Source of the DNA: Gonocerus acuteangulatus
Lineage: Eukaryota; Arthropoda; Insecta; Hemiptera; Coreidae
Reading direction: 5' to 3'
NCBI GenBank assembly: GCA_946811695.1
Contig: OX328127.1
Coordinates: 49,615,774-49,679,773 of the forward strand
Length of the DNA: 64,000 bases
Numbering within the stretch: position 1 is the stretch's first letter; each line of letters opens with the position of its first letter. Shown here one piece after another: positions 45,231-57,485 of the stretch. The notes beneath the pieces are model-generated. The model ran no database searches. It was not told the origin of the DNA and saw only the letters and a program-made list of their open reading frames with translations. The position numbers and the translations under genes are program-made.

Positions 45231-45639
45231 CGAACAATCCAAAGGAAAAAGCAATAGTACAAACCTTTATACAACTTATCTTAATAAGCTGATTACTAAG
45301 CCTCTCCACACAGGTATTTAGCTAGCCTCAGTCATAGTATGGGTGGCGAGCTGACCACACATAGGGTATGTACAATATAACAATATTATTTTTATTATTA
45401 TATTTTACATATAAAGTTTAGGGGTTAGTATAGGAATTTTAATGCTACTCGGTGTATAATTATTATTAAATTTACTAAAATAAGATATTAAAAATTTGTA
45501 AAAACTGTTTTTAGGAGTTAATGGCCCCTGAGGAGGTGGCATAAGGCCACGAAACATGTAGGGCGTATCAAAAATAAAATAGTGCAAGAATCTGGAGTAC
45601 TATTATTTGGACCTTTGCCATATTTATAAAAATAAATAT

Positions 45640-46375
45640 ATATATGTTGTTTTTTACACTACTTCGCTGGGAATTAAATGTGTTGTTCATTCGGCATCTG
45701 TCTCCAGCGGTCTTGCTCCTCCTGTCATCGCAATATTTCGCCGGATTCCTCTCCGGCTTCTTCTGGCAGTCACTCATCTGGGCTCCCTTTTTACGTCTTG
45801 GTCGGAGATTGTGCGAGCCAATAAGCTTGGGAGGCTGTGGGCCAATGGGGAGTCGGCTGTCTCCGTCCGCTTCTTCAGTTGTCCGTTCGGGGCGCTGATG
45901 GTCTTGTGTGGGTGGCTTGACTTCTATCCTCTTCATGATGGGCCGCCACGTGTTAGAGAGGATGAGTCCATCTTCTCTACTGAAATTGGCCGGATACTTC
46001 TGGATTTCAAACACCTCCCTAATTTGTCTTCTAGTCAGTGCGTCCTCTTTGGCTACGGTCTTGGCTTGGTCAAAGAGGATTCGCTTGGGGCACTCTTCTC
46101 CGTGTGTTGCCACTGCAGAGTATTTCGTGCGTCCCAGCTTGTAGTCAGCAGCGTGCTGTCAAATCCGGGTGGCTACTTTCTTCCCTGTCTGTTCTATATA
46201 TACCTTCCCACAGTCGCACGGTAGAAGTTATACACCCTGGTCTTGTAGCCGCTGCTTATCCTTGCTTCTGCTTAGCCAATCCCCGATTTTGTTCAGCGGT
46301 TTGTAGGCGACCTCTATCTCATGTTTCCTGAATACTCTGCCAAACTGCTCGCTGACACCACTGACTGCAAGGATC
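45640..46375 (-). pseudogene. Second Penelope-like fragment, GIY-YIG region
   Basis: Minus-strand frames in order: VSEQFGRVFRKHEIEVAYKP, LNKIGDWLSRSKDKQRLQDQ, GVYNFYRATVG (the GIY position), YIEQTGKKVATRI (the YIG position, Gly replaced by Glu), HAADYKLGRTKYSAVATHGE, then REDGLILSNTWRP. Frameshifts and stops break it. It is a different Penelope lineage from the neighbour that ends at 45637. An ORF on the plus strand across 45607-46224 is only its antisense. Confidence 0.72.
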
Positions 46376-46517
46376 CCGGTCTCGATCCTTCGCTATCCTT
46401 ATAGTCCGGGCCAATTTCTTCCTGCCATAATCATTGCTGGCTAAGTCCTCCTGCAGTCAGTGGTGTTAGTGAGCAGTTAGGCAGAGTATTCAGGAAACAT
46501 GAGATAGAGGTCGCCAT
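46305..46517. repeat. Inverted repeat of about 65 bp in the second Penelope fragment
   Basis: GGCGACCTCTATCTCATGTT … CACTGACTGCA (46307-46370) is repeated in reverse at 46453-46517. The arms encode the same linker residues as the fragment, so this is an inversion junction of the Penelope copy, as in the neighbouring element. Confidence 0.75.
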
Positions 46518-47220
46518 GAGATCTATGTGCTCTGAATCGTGAACATTCCTAGCCGGCACGTCCGGATTGCGTCATGAGATCAACCTCATAACCGTTTTTC
46601 TAGTTTTTCCCAGTAGAGGAAACGCGAGAAAATTATACACTGTAATATTATGTTTACGAAATGCAATAAAATATAATCTACCAATTGGAGAGGAGAAAGA
46701 GAAGATCCTCTAATCTAGAAGATCTACTTAATCCGTGAGGGAATGACGCGAGCCAGGCTTAGCACTAAGTGAGGCTGACAGATTTTAGCAGTTTCCAATT
46801 ACCCTAGACCACCCAGTAAGCCTTATGTAACATATCGGTCGCCTTGTCGGCGAAAGAAATTACCTACACCAGCTACCATCCATCTTATCAAATTTCAAGT
46901 ACAACCCAAACGGTTGAAAATAGAGAGAAAACTTAGGCAGTTAACTTATTATTAATAGTCCTCAAAAATCAGGCCGGTAAAAGTATTTTCAACAATTTTT
47001 TAACTTCTCAAATCTTAAATAATACTCAAAACAAATTTACTGGAATAACATCAATGAATACAAATTTAAAAGACGTATATTACTATTATGTTGGGATACG
47101 TCACAGTTAGTTTCTAATGAATCCTCGGATATTAATTATAATAACTTTTATAATTAAGCTACAACAAAGGTCATTCTCTTCCATTTATTTATTTATTTAT
47201 TTTTTTATCCAATTCTTTAG
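46518..47220. other. No gene; holds a family A 3'-end fragment
   Basis: At about 46548-46610 lies TAGCCGGCACGTCCGGATTG then CGTCATGAGATCAACCTCAT, the 3' part of family A. The rest is AT-rich without recognisable features. Confidence 0.5.
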
Positions 47221-47254
47221 AAATGTTTTCAGTGTACTGCCAAAAACTATGTTC

Positions 47255-48427
47255 AGTGTACTGCCAAGCCCAGTACACTGAACATACTCAATCCCATACA
47301 TAATACAGGACTGCGATTGGCACTAGGTGCGTTCAGGTCTAGCCCTGTGTATAGTCTATATGCTGAAGCAAATGAACCACCACTGACCATTAGGAGAGCT
47401 ATATTGTCAGCAAGTTATTTTTATAAAAGAAGCAACTAATGCAGATTTGTATGAACAAAGGAGAAATCACGCCCGACCTTTTTCTGTGAGATTCAAAGAA
47501 ATAAAAGAGCTATTCGGATTTTTACACTTGGACAGTAAACCTCACAGACTCATATCGACACCACCTTGGACAGTAACAAACTTTGACATTAACCTAACAT
47601 TCACAACACACGAAAAGACGGAACCATCATCAACTCTTTTTTATGACCGATATTTCAAAGAAATTTTAACAAAACACGAACACTACCTCAAAATTTACAC
47701 TGATGGATCGAAAACAGATAATGGTGTAGGAGCTGCAGCGATTGTAGATGGCAATTCTATTTCTGAAAAATAACCTCCAAGTTGCAGCATATATGAAGCG
47801 GAATTACATGCCATACTCCTTGCACTAAAGAATATCCCATCAACACAACATTCACACATAATCCTTTTCACAGACTCACTGAGTGCACTCCAGTCACTAC
47901 AAAACATGTACACGTTACACCCTACTTGCACAGAAATCAAAGAACACATTCATTACTTACACTCACTAGGAAAACATATATCTTTATGGTGGCTGCCAGG
48001 ACATGAAAACCTTGGATTGAGTACGACTGCTGACTGGCATGCCAAACTTGCGGAAGACACATACCCACCTTATGAACTTAACTACAAAGACATAACGACA
48101 ATTAACCGAAATACCATACATTAGAAGTGGCAACATGATTGGAATAATATGACTGAAAACAAATTGAGACAAATCAAACACATACTTACTGACTGGTCAT
48201 CCGCTTACCGAAATTCCCGAAGGGAAGAAATAGTTCTAGCAAGGCTGCGAATAGGCCACACACGCTTGACTCACGAATACTTAATGAATAATACTGACAT
48301 ACCGAAATGTCGGATTTGCAATACGGAACTAACAGTTATACAAGTAACATATATTACTGACAGTAGCCACCATATTGACGACATACTTACACATTTAAAA
48401 AACGTAAACCTGTACGACAAAATATAA
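47255..48427 (+). pseudogene. I-type LINE ORF2 remnant: RNase H and C-terminus
   Basis: It begins in the region before RNase H (GLRLALGAFRSSPVYSLYAE). RNase H follows with YTDGSKTDNGVG, YEAELHAILLAL and FTDSLSALQSL, then the degraded WWLPGHENLGL. The C-terminal motifs are RLRIGHTRLTHEYL, CRICNTELT and LKNVNLYDKI before the stop. At least two in-frame stops (47771-47773 and 48122-48124) and a shift near 47430 disable it. It is related to, but clearly diverged from, the intact LINE at 26-32 kb. Confidence 0.82.
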
Positions 48428-49261
48428 AAATCCGATAATTCTTTAATTTAAAAATTAAATAATTTTATCATTTATCTCATATTTCAATTGTTGAATTATT
48501 ATTTTTTTCTATTTATTATATTTTTTTTATTACATGTAAATAATATGTAAATAGTAATACAGTATACTTAACTGGCGTAGGATAACAACATATCTATGAA
48601 CAGCATATAGCTACAAAGTTACTCGATGCAATTCACCTCAAAGTGGTGCATTGTTAAACAAAATAAATAAAATGAAATAGAAATGTTTTCTTTTTTTCCA
48701 ATATAGACAAACTACTATGTTACAGTAGCTCTTTTGAGTAAACTTTGTTCACAAACAGATCAAACTTATTCAGTATAAAGGAAGAAATCACATAATAAGA
48801 GGGAAAACGCAAGACTCAAGTACTATGGAAGGCGTGTACTCAAATTTCGTTAGTAGGGCCGGAAAACACTGTATTGAACTATACTATTTGTATATAAAAC
48901 TGAATATTTGTGATAAATAAATAATAAGATAATTTAGTATTGTTTTGAGAAATACTAAGAGGGAAATGGTGATGTCCATAACATCACACTGTAAAATGTT
49001 TTCATAATGGACATATTTGTATGGATTCTGCAAGAATAATATTAAAATGTTCCACAATAATTATTTAAAATTATGTCAAAAATATTTTCGTGGCATATTT
49101 TATAAATAATTATATCAGCTGTTTGAAATATCCAAGAAGAGTCAATCGTTGGCTAACTTCAATATTTCTGCCAGCTTTGCTAACTACTAGTACGGGTCGA
49201 GTGTTCATTTCCGCAGTTAGTAACGTTTTAACAACATGATGTATTGTGCATACATATAAAA
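48428..49261. other. No gene recognised
   Basis: AT-rich spacer after the LINE remnant. Possibly its 3' UTR for the first 200 bp. Nothing else recognised. Confidence 0.4.
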
Positions 49262-49707
49262 AAAGTCCGACTCGCAGGAACTGCATCATCTTAGCGCGGT
49301 TCCGTTCTTATTCCTAGTGTCATTTAGAAAGAATGAAATAGAAACAATCATTATTTTGGTCCCATCTTTGTTGAAGTGTCCCAGGTATAGCCTATGTCAC
49401 AGCGTTTTTTCTAGCTCCGTTAAACGAGTGTTTTTGAAGTGGTTCGAGGTGATCCTCGTTTATGAAAAGTGACTCAGTGGTAGTTGATCTACTAGTGAAC
49501 ATTACGGTGAAGTTTGAAGGAATTTCATCAACCAGATCACTGCTAAAATAGTGAGTAAAAAACACTCATTTCCTACAGTTTGTAGGCCTTTACCCTAACT
49601 GAGGCTAGTGGTGGGGGTCCTCCTGCACTCACCTGGCGGAGAGGCTGTCGTCACTCCTGCAGAAATCCAGATACTACACCCTGCGCTACTGTTACTGTCT
49701 CCAGCAG

Positions 49708-49775
49708 CCTCCTTGGCTCAGTGGTAGCGTTCGATTCTCCGAGCTGCAAGTACTCGGGTTCGAGGCTGCCCGGGA
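49708..49775 (+). other. tRNA-like segment in the Jockey 5' region
   Basis: An A-box-like TTGGCTCAGTGGTAGCG and B-box-like GGGTTCGAGGCTG occur about 44 bases apart, as in a tRNA. The segment is followed by a TA tract rather than a CCA-type end or a SINE tail. It could be a degenerate SINE head inserted in the 5' UTR. I do not call it a functional tRNA gene. Confidence 0.4.
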
Positions 49776-49787
49776 CAACTATATATA

Positions 49788-49843
<56 letters not shown>

Positions 49844-49863
49844 ATTAATTATTGTGGCTCACG

Positions 49864-51142
49864 ATGTCCTCAATTGAAGCTAGTGACCAGCACATGACAG
49901 TCATTGAGTCAACTTCAACCAACGACTTCGATAATATCGCAACGGGGAGACGTAAAAGGTTACGCAAAAAAGCCAGTGACGTATTGACACCCCCTAAGAT
50001 TTAACAAAAAAAGTCATCTCAGACACAAGGCAACTGTTCAAAGCAAATTCACACTTCCGAAGAAAACCCTACGAAACCTCCAAATATTTACATCAGAAAA
50101 GTAACTGACTTCAAACAACTATGCAGTACTCTCACAAGTCTTGTTGGTGAAAACAACTTTGAATGCCGAGCGAGATTTAACGACATCGTCATTAAACCTT
50201 CCGATAGTGACTCCTATCGGAAAATAATTCACCACCTGGAAAGTAAAGAAGCTGACTTCCACTGCTATCAACTCCCAGAAGATAAATCCTACCGGGTGGT
50301 TATCCGCCACCTCCATCATTCAACTCCCCCGGCAGAAATCATCAGCGAACTCACCAAGAAAGGCTACTCAGTCAAAAGAGCGCACAACGTAAGGCATCCT
50401 GTCACAAAGGCGCAGCTACCTCTCTTTTTTGTAGATTTAGAATTTTTGTAGAGAAAAATTAAAAAAGTAAAGAGATATTTCGGGAACAATATTTACTCTA
50501 CACAACAATTAAAGTAGAGGAACCACGTCGTCGCGGTGACGTCATACAATGCCTAAACTGCCAGGAATTCAATCATACCCGCTCATACTGCCATCATAAA
50601 TCCAAGTGTGTCAAATGTGGGGCTGCGGCGAGAATCATACCGCCAGCTACAAAGGGTGCGAAGTCTATAAAGCGCTTAAAACGATCCGAGTGCAGAGGCA
50701 GAGAATCCAGCTCACCCATCAAAAAGATGTCTAGAAGTCTTCACCACCCAGCGGACCATCCCACTTCCCCAGCCTACCACCCGTTCCAGCAGCACAGGAT
50801 ACGTCTCACCGCAGGCCGAATGTGACCTACTCATCTCTACTGACTTCGTTGCAGAAAAAGAAGCCGCCTGTCCGAACACCAGCTCAGACCCCCGTACCAA
50901 AACCACAAGAACCATCTTCCCTTCCTACCTCATCAACTACTTCTTCGCAACCCCCAACCCTGCCTACCTTCCCTACTACTCCAGCCCCACCTAAGCAAAT
51001 CCCCCAGGACCAGGCTCAAGATCCAATGATCCTTTTCTCCTCTTTTCTAAACAAACTCGAAACCCTTCTCACTCCACTTATAAACCTGATGACCACCCTT
51101 ATAGCCCACTTCCTTCCTAAATCCCAAAATGCAACCCTTCCA
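49864..51142 (+). pseudogene. Jockey ORF1, Gag-like protein, broken
   Basis: It starts MSSIEASDQHMTVIESTS. A TAA at 50002-50004 breaks it after LTPPKI. The frame then continues through a pre-C2HC domain (SYRVVIRHLHHSTPPAEIIS, RAHNVRHPVTKAQLPLFFVD). Zinc-knuckle text follows in shifted frames: CLNCQEFNHTRSYC and CHHKSKCVKCG. The last part (50822-51142) is Pro- and Thr-rich. The family role is RNA binding in the ribonucleoprotein. Several frameshifts near 50450 and 50640. Confidence 0.78.
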
Positions 51143-51149
51143 TAATTCC

Positions 51150-53792
51150 CATCTCTCCATCCTTTTGTGGAATGCCAACGGACTTACTACAAGAAGACAT
51201 GAACTCACACTTTTATAACTGACAAAAACATCGACATTGCTTTAATAACTGAAACACACTTAAAGAAATCCATGTCATTAGTTGTTAAGGGTTACTCCTG
51301 TTATCGAACCGATCATCCATCTCTGGCGCAGCACGGGACTCTAATTCTAATCAAGAGCAATATCAAGCATCACCAGGAGTCCAGAATCGCATCAGCAAGC
51401 CTGCAGGTAACTTCCATATCCCTTTCCCTTTCTCCCTTCGATATCATACTGTCCGCAGTGTACTGTTCTCCCAACCACACCATTTACCATCCTGAATTCC
51501 TGTCAATATTCCATTCCTTTGGTCCCGCTTCCTCACCGGGGGTGATTTCAACGCGAAAACCCCCATGTGAGGAAGCCGTTCAGCTAACTCCCGTGGCAGA
51601 ATCCTTTACGATATCCTTAACTCCCAGAATTATCGTCCAATATCTCCCAACACTCCAACATACTGGCCAACCGAACCATCCCGCAGTCCTGACATAGTCG
51701 ATTTCTTCATCACGTCTGGCTTGGAAGGTATAGCGTCTTCTATTGAATCGCTCCTCGACCTATCCTCGGACCATTCTGCGGTTCTCCTAACCATGTTCTC
51801 CTCCCCTGTACCCCGTTCTTTACAACCAACCCTTACACCCGGTCCTATCAACTGGCAAACATTTCAGCTTAACTTAGAACGTTCCATAGACATGACTGTT
51901 TCCTTAAAAACCCCTACAGACTTAGACAAAGCCACTGAAAAATTTACTAGAGCTATTCAGGACTGTGCCCGCCTCCTCCACCCAAACTGCAACTCCCAGC
52001 CCACATCCAAGAACTTCTTGCAGCCAAGCGTCGGGCCAGAGCTCTATGGCAAAGATCCCGTTATCCCTCGGACAGAAACGCATACAACAGACTGACACGA
52101 CAGCTGAAATCTTCCCTATCCCAATTCCGCTCAGAATCCTTCAACGAGTACCTTTCATCCCTCTCCACGGAAGACTGTTCTCTGTGGACAGTCACTCGTA
52201 GAATCCTAAAGTTCCACCCATTACCTTCCCCTCTCAAACGCAGCGATGGGACCTGGGTCAGAAGTGATGAAGAAAAGGCGCTCCTTCTCTCCACACACCT
52301 AACTACAGTATTTTCCCCTAATCCGCAAATCAGCCCCTCCCACGACGAAAACATCGAAGATTACCTGAATTCTCCTCTACCTTTGTCCCTCCCTCCCAAA
52401 GCTTTTCTTCCGTCAGAAGTAAAACACATCATCAAACACCTCCCTAAGAAATCTCCTGGTTATGACCTTATCACCCCCACGATTCTCAAAAAACTCCCCC
52501 AGAAGGCCATCACATTCCTCACATATCTGTTTAACTCAATCCTAAGAACAACCCATTTTCCCAATCCCTGGAAACTCTCAGTTGTTATTGTTTTTCCCAA
52601 ACCCTATAAACCTCCCGACTGCCCATCTTCCTATCGACCTATCAGCCTTCTCCCGTTAATGTCTAAAATATTCGAAAAACTCCTTTATAAAAGAATCCTC
52701 CCTATCATAGAATCCTCGAAGAAAATTCCCAACCATCAGTTCGGTTTCCGCTCCCATCATTCCACTATACAACAGTGCTTAAGAGTTGTAGACGCTATTT
52801 CCTCCTCGCTTGAACGTAAGAGTTTTTCCACGAGTGCCTTTCTCGACATTGCTCAAGCATTCGATCGGGTTTGGCACCCGGGATTACTTTACAAAGTAAA
52901 GCAAATACTTCCACACACCTACTTCCTTATCCTCAAATCCTACCTGTCAAACAGATCCTTCCAAGTCAAGCAAGGCACAACTCTTTCCCCGACCTGCCCC
53001 ATAAATGCCGGAGTCCCTCAAGGAAGTATTATTGGTCCTCTTCTTTTCATTGTTTACACTGCGGATATTCCCACACACCCCCAAACCCTTCTAACAACCC
53101 ACGCAGATGATACTGTCATCCTATCAACTTCCCCCGATCCCTCAGTAGCATCCCAACACCTGCAGGAACATCTTACCGCTATTCAACATTGGAGTGAAAT
53201 GTGGAGAGTAAAAATCAACCCGGAAAAATGTAAGCAGGTTACATTCACTCTCAACCGGAGATCATGTCCTTCTGTACATCTCAATAACACTCCACTACCA
53301 GTATCCAACAAGGTTCGATATCTAGGATTATACCTTGACAGCCGACTGACATGGAACCCTCACACGAGACTGAAAAGACAAGAACTGAACAAAAGATACG
53401 GACTACTTAGACGACACCTTGGACCCTCATCTAAATTATCAATACAGAACATATTAACGATATGCAAAACAATCATTCGACCAATATGGACATACGGACT
53501 TGAACTCTGGGGATCTGCAAAACCATCCAACATCAACAGAATACAGGCATTCCAGTCAAAAGTACTCCGTAAAATTGTAAATGCCCCTTTCTACGTCTCA
53601 AACAAAACCCTTCACAATGACCTTAACATTCCATTTGTCCTTGACCTTGCTAAAACCCGTTTCCAAATGTTCCACTCCAAATTGTCCTACCATCCTAATC
53701 CTGAAGGTCTATCTTTATCGTCCCGATCCCACCCAGACAATCCTCCCAGGCGGCTCAAGAGACAGTGGCCACGAGACAATTTACACACCTAA
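51150..53792 (+). pseudogene. Jockey ORF2, endonuclease and reverse transcriptase, broken
   Basis: Endonuclease motifs are spread over frames: LLWNANGLTTRRHEL, IALITETHLKK, a frameshifted GGDFNAK near 51540, and LSSDHSAVLL. Several frameshifts fall between 51200 and 52380. The last 469 codons (52383-53792) are open and hold the reverse transcriptase: SYRPISLLPLMSKIFEKLL, AFLDIAQAFDRVWH (motif A), GVPQGSIIGPLLF (motif B) and HADDTVIL (motif C). No RNase H follows, consistent with Jockey. Confidence 0.88.
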
Positions 53793-55172
53793 CCATATCA
53801 TGATCATTGAAATAGTTATTTAGACAGCCACGGAAGTGCCAAAAATGGTTGGCTCCTTCCAAATTTGTATGGTTTTTATTTTTTTTTACTTTAACCGTTT
53901 TGTTCAATTTATTACATTATGTATCTGTATCAACAAACTTGATAATTGTACATATAATAATTTGTACAGATTTCAAATAAATAAGTTAATAAAAAAAAAA
54001 TCTTTGTTGAAATGATTTATGACCTGTGACAAAGGGCCAGCAGCATACCCTTTTACCTGGAACACCCTAAAGCTGGCTTGGCCAGGCTCCACTGCTACAG
54101 ACATGAAAGTCTTATTTCATTGTTCAATGTATTCAACACTATCAAAATGTTTCTAATTTCTAAATGTTTCCAAAAATAAATACACTTTAAAACAAACAAT
54201 TAAAAAGTGAGCTAAAAAACTACTAAAACCCGTTCAAAAGAACAAAACAAACACATTCAAAGTTTTAAACACCGTTTTCTCCGATTGACATTGACTAATC
54301 GAAAATCTTCTCAGAGTATTAATTATAGAGAATTTAGTAAGCTTTCGAATAGTTTCTATCCACTTACCTCGATTTCCCAACTGTGTTCGAGATATTAAGG
54401 AAATATGCGAAGCTCCCAAAACTTTTCATGTCTCTTAATAAAATATTTTATTCTAATCCTTCCTTAACTCCAAACGTAACCAAAATTTAAACATCTTTGT
54501 CTATATGCATTTTATACATGCAGAAAATATTTTAACCGAATCCAATGATTCTAAGTACCCAAAACAAAAATAAACGAAATCAATTACTTCAAAGTTTTAA
54601 GCACTTATTTCTCCAATTGACATCGCCTGATTAAAATTTTGTTCAGAACCTTTTTTGTAGATCATTTAGTAAGCTTTCGAATGGTAACCTTTCGCTTACC
54701 AATATTCTCAACCGTTTTCGAGATATTCAGGAAAGTATACGAAGTTCCAAAAACTTTCCATGCCTGTTAATGAAATATTTTATTCTAACCCTTCCTTAAC
54801 TCCAAACGTAAACAAAATTTCAACATATTAGTTTTTATGAAATTAAAACACGCAGAAAATGTTTCAACTGAATCCCATGATTCTTAGTATCCAAACCAAA
54901 AACGTTATTCAACCACTAGTATTCCAATTTTCTCGAAAACGGTTAAAGCTATCGCCTTAAAAATGGTTTCATTCGTTTTCCTAGGCCAAGAAGCCTATAA
55001 AACTAGTACTTGGAAGCCCATGGATTCTGCTGGTTAAAGAACCTGACCTTTCAAATCAGACGAAAGATTGTTGTACCAAATTTCATCAAAATCGGACCAT
55101 TAGGGGGGGGCCGGAAAACCGCGAACAGACAAATATATATATAAGATCGTATTGATAGTTTTAAAATAGTAG

Positions 55173-55273
<101 letters not shown>

Positions 55274-55377
55274 AATTTGAACCACCTTCATTTTCGGTCT
55301 CTAGGGGTTCTGAAACGCAAAATTTTCTAGTCAGCACTTCCGGATTGTTTCATGAGATCAACCTTATAAGCGGGGTC

Positions 55378-57485
55378 CTTCCTATGAAAGGAGGCAGCAC
55401 CGATATCTCTAGATTATTTCCAGAGAGCGCTTCTAGGAGTTTAAAGGCGGAGAGATGAATCCGTCTCGCCTTTCAAAACTTCTCTATAAGAAGAAGATGG
55501 TTCTCAGGGCTGCTTTTTCTAAGCCCTCGAAAAACCGTGACTCAATCTAAAGTTATTTACAAAATCCTACTAAAAAGCCGCTAGGTCATCCTCAAACCAG
55601 ATAGGTCTTCCCAGGTCAAGGTATGGTATAAGTTATTCATTTCGTATGCGAAATGGATTCTATCATTACAACAAGAAAAACAAATCTCGAGCAGACAGTC
55701 TAATAGAAAATTTCTTAAGTACTTAAACCTGAACAAATTCATAAGTGACTCACATTAAAGGAGATCTAAGAAAAATAACTAGACGGACACTATTAAATTA
55801 AAATAAAATAGATTTCTAAAGTATTAACTTCACCTGTGAGGGAGAGATCGAAATAAAGAAGCAAATTCGTTTTTTATGTGATAAGAGAACACATTTTTGA
55901 CAAATCAATACAGAAAACGAAAACAATATCATACGAAGGCACTGCCCATCCTAACTGTATTTCCATATAATGCTTATTTCTGGCGTGAAAGCTTAGAACA
56001 GAAACTCGGAATAGTTCGCATTCAGTGGAACAGAAGAGTTCCGAACCTACAAACCCATGTCAAAGTATGTACCTATAAAAGGTGTACCTGGAAGTCAATA
56101 AACAATAAAGTCCGACTCGCAGGAGCTGCGAGACCAAATAATACTACCGTACATACATACGGCCGTTCTTTAAATAGCCCAATAGATAGAGGGGTTTGAG
56201 CTAACATTAATTCCCTCGGAAGTTTTTTTTTTCTAATATCCTTAGGTATCCTTTAGTATGCTGAAATTTCAGCTTTCAGGTGGGTTCAAATATTAAAATG
56301 CCATTTTATACCCCAATGGTATGCATCTAGTATGAAATAACTCAGATTTTGATTATTAATTATGAATTACCATCGCCTAATTCGTTTCGGGGGCAAGGGA
56401 TACTGAAATATAGAGCTATCAATTGTTCGGAAGACTCTAGATGGTTGGAGTAAGAACAGAATAAAATCGTAGATCTAAATAAGGAGAGAGGAAGAAGAAG
56501 AATGAGGGAGTGATAAGAAGAACCCCTAATTGGCAGAGGTAAACAGGGATTGGGTGCTGGTGCTTCCCTTAACAATCTACCTCCTATCTCAAGGCACAAT
56601 GTAAGGTCATTCATTAAAAGGTATTTAACCAGGGGAAACAGTTAGTGATTGTACAAAAGTTATTCTCCATCTCTGCAGCAGGGTTTCACATCCTACACAA
56701 AAAACTGAGATCGGTCCATTCTATAGAAGCAGATATAAGAAGAGAAAAACAAGAGTAAAAGAATTCTTAAAATGCCTTAGCTCCGACAAGTAGGGGAGCC
56801 CTACCCCAAGTGGCACCTCACAATCGAGAATAGGACCTCAAGCAAGACACACGAAACAACGATGACAGCCAATAAACTCTTAAAAATAAAATGTTTAGTA
56901 AAATGTTTTAACCTGACTGTTTACACGATGATTTTCTTTACATAAACAGGTTAATTTAGAAAATTAAAATTATAAGAAGCACTGTATCCTGAAAAGTATA
57001 AAATAAGAATTTAAGAAAAAAAAATTAGTAATAATGTTTTTAATAATTATTTTCAATTATTTACAACAAATATTTTTTTTCACTGCTGGGCTATTACCGC
57101 CGGGCTATCTTTACTTTACTTAACATCGATGATCAACGGGAACGTATTTATTCAACGCGGTATAGCCGTTGGTCAATAACAAACAATATTGATCACAAAT
57201 CAAATTCCAGGCTCATTTTTCTCTACCTTTTTTTGAATATTTTAGAGGATCAAGGATAATAATGTTTTGTAAGTTAAACAAAATAATAGATTTCCTATTT
57301 TTTTTAATAGCAATATTCTCATGAAGTTGTGAAATGCCACTATATGAATCAGTATTATTCATCCAATTATAGTCTAAAAACGGCTCCTGGGAATACAAAA
57401 CGGTTCACTACAATTTGAAGAGTTACCTCCAAAATCATATTTCATTTTTTACGCCTCTTTGAGTCTTCCATTAAAAGCTAACAGA
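55378..57485. other. No gene; family A 5'-end fragment and a 5S SINE relic
   Basis: At about 56107-56135 lies AAAGTCCGACTCGCAGGAGC, a lone family A start. At about 57070-57165 (minus strand) a shortened 5S-headed SINE shows CGTTCCCGTTGATCATCGATG, GATAGCCCGGCGG and an A-run, with most of the 5S part deleted. The ORFs here have no recognised domain. Confidence 0.5.

Larger units (their letters stand above)
42835..45637 (+). mobile_element. Penelope-like element with inverted 969-bp arms
   Basis: The left arm (42835-43803) is an inverted, nearly identical copy of the right arm (44669-45637). The arms carry the C-terminal coding part and the 3' UTR, including GGCCTTATGCCACCTCCTCA. A unique 865-bp centre holds part of the reverse transcriptase. 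Such 5'-truncated copies with an inverted partial copy attached are characteristic of Penelope-like elements. Near-identity of the arms indicates a young insertion. No clear target duplication seen. Confidence 0.85.
49376..53999 (+). mobile_element. Jockey-type LINE, full length but inactive
   Basis: It is flanked by a 12-bp direct repeat ATCTTTGTTGAA (49364-49375 and 54000-54011) and ends in AATAAATAAGTTAAT plus a short poly(A). The A at 54000 is ambiguous with the tail. It encodes a Gag-like ORF1 and an endonuclease/reverse transcriptase ORF2 without RNase H, as in Jockey. Both ORFs have frameshifts or stops. A (TA)n tract lies in the 5' UTR (49783-49841). Confidence 0.88.

Noticed and set aside
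45607..46331. Plus-strand ORFs of 205, 97 and 84 residues
   Set aside because: Antisense of the second Penelope fragment, which has the recognisable motifs on the minus strand.
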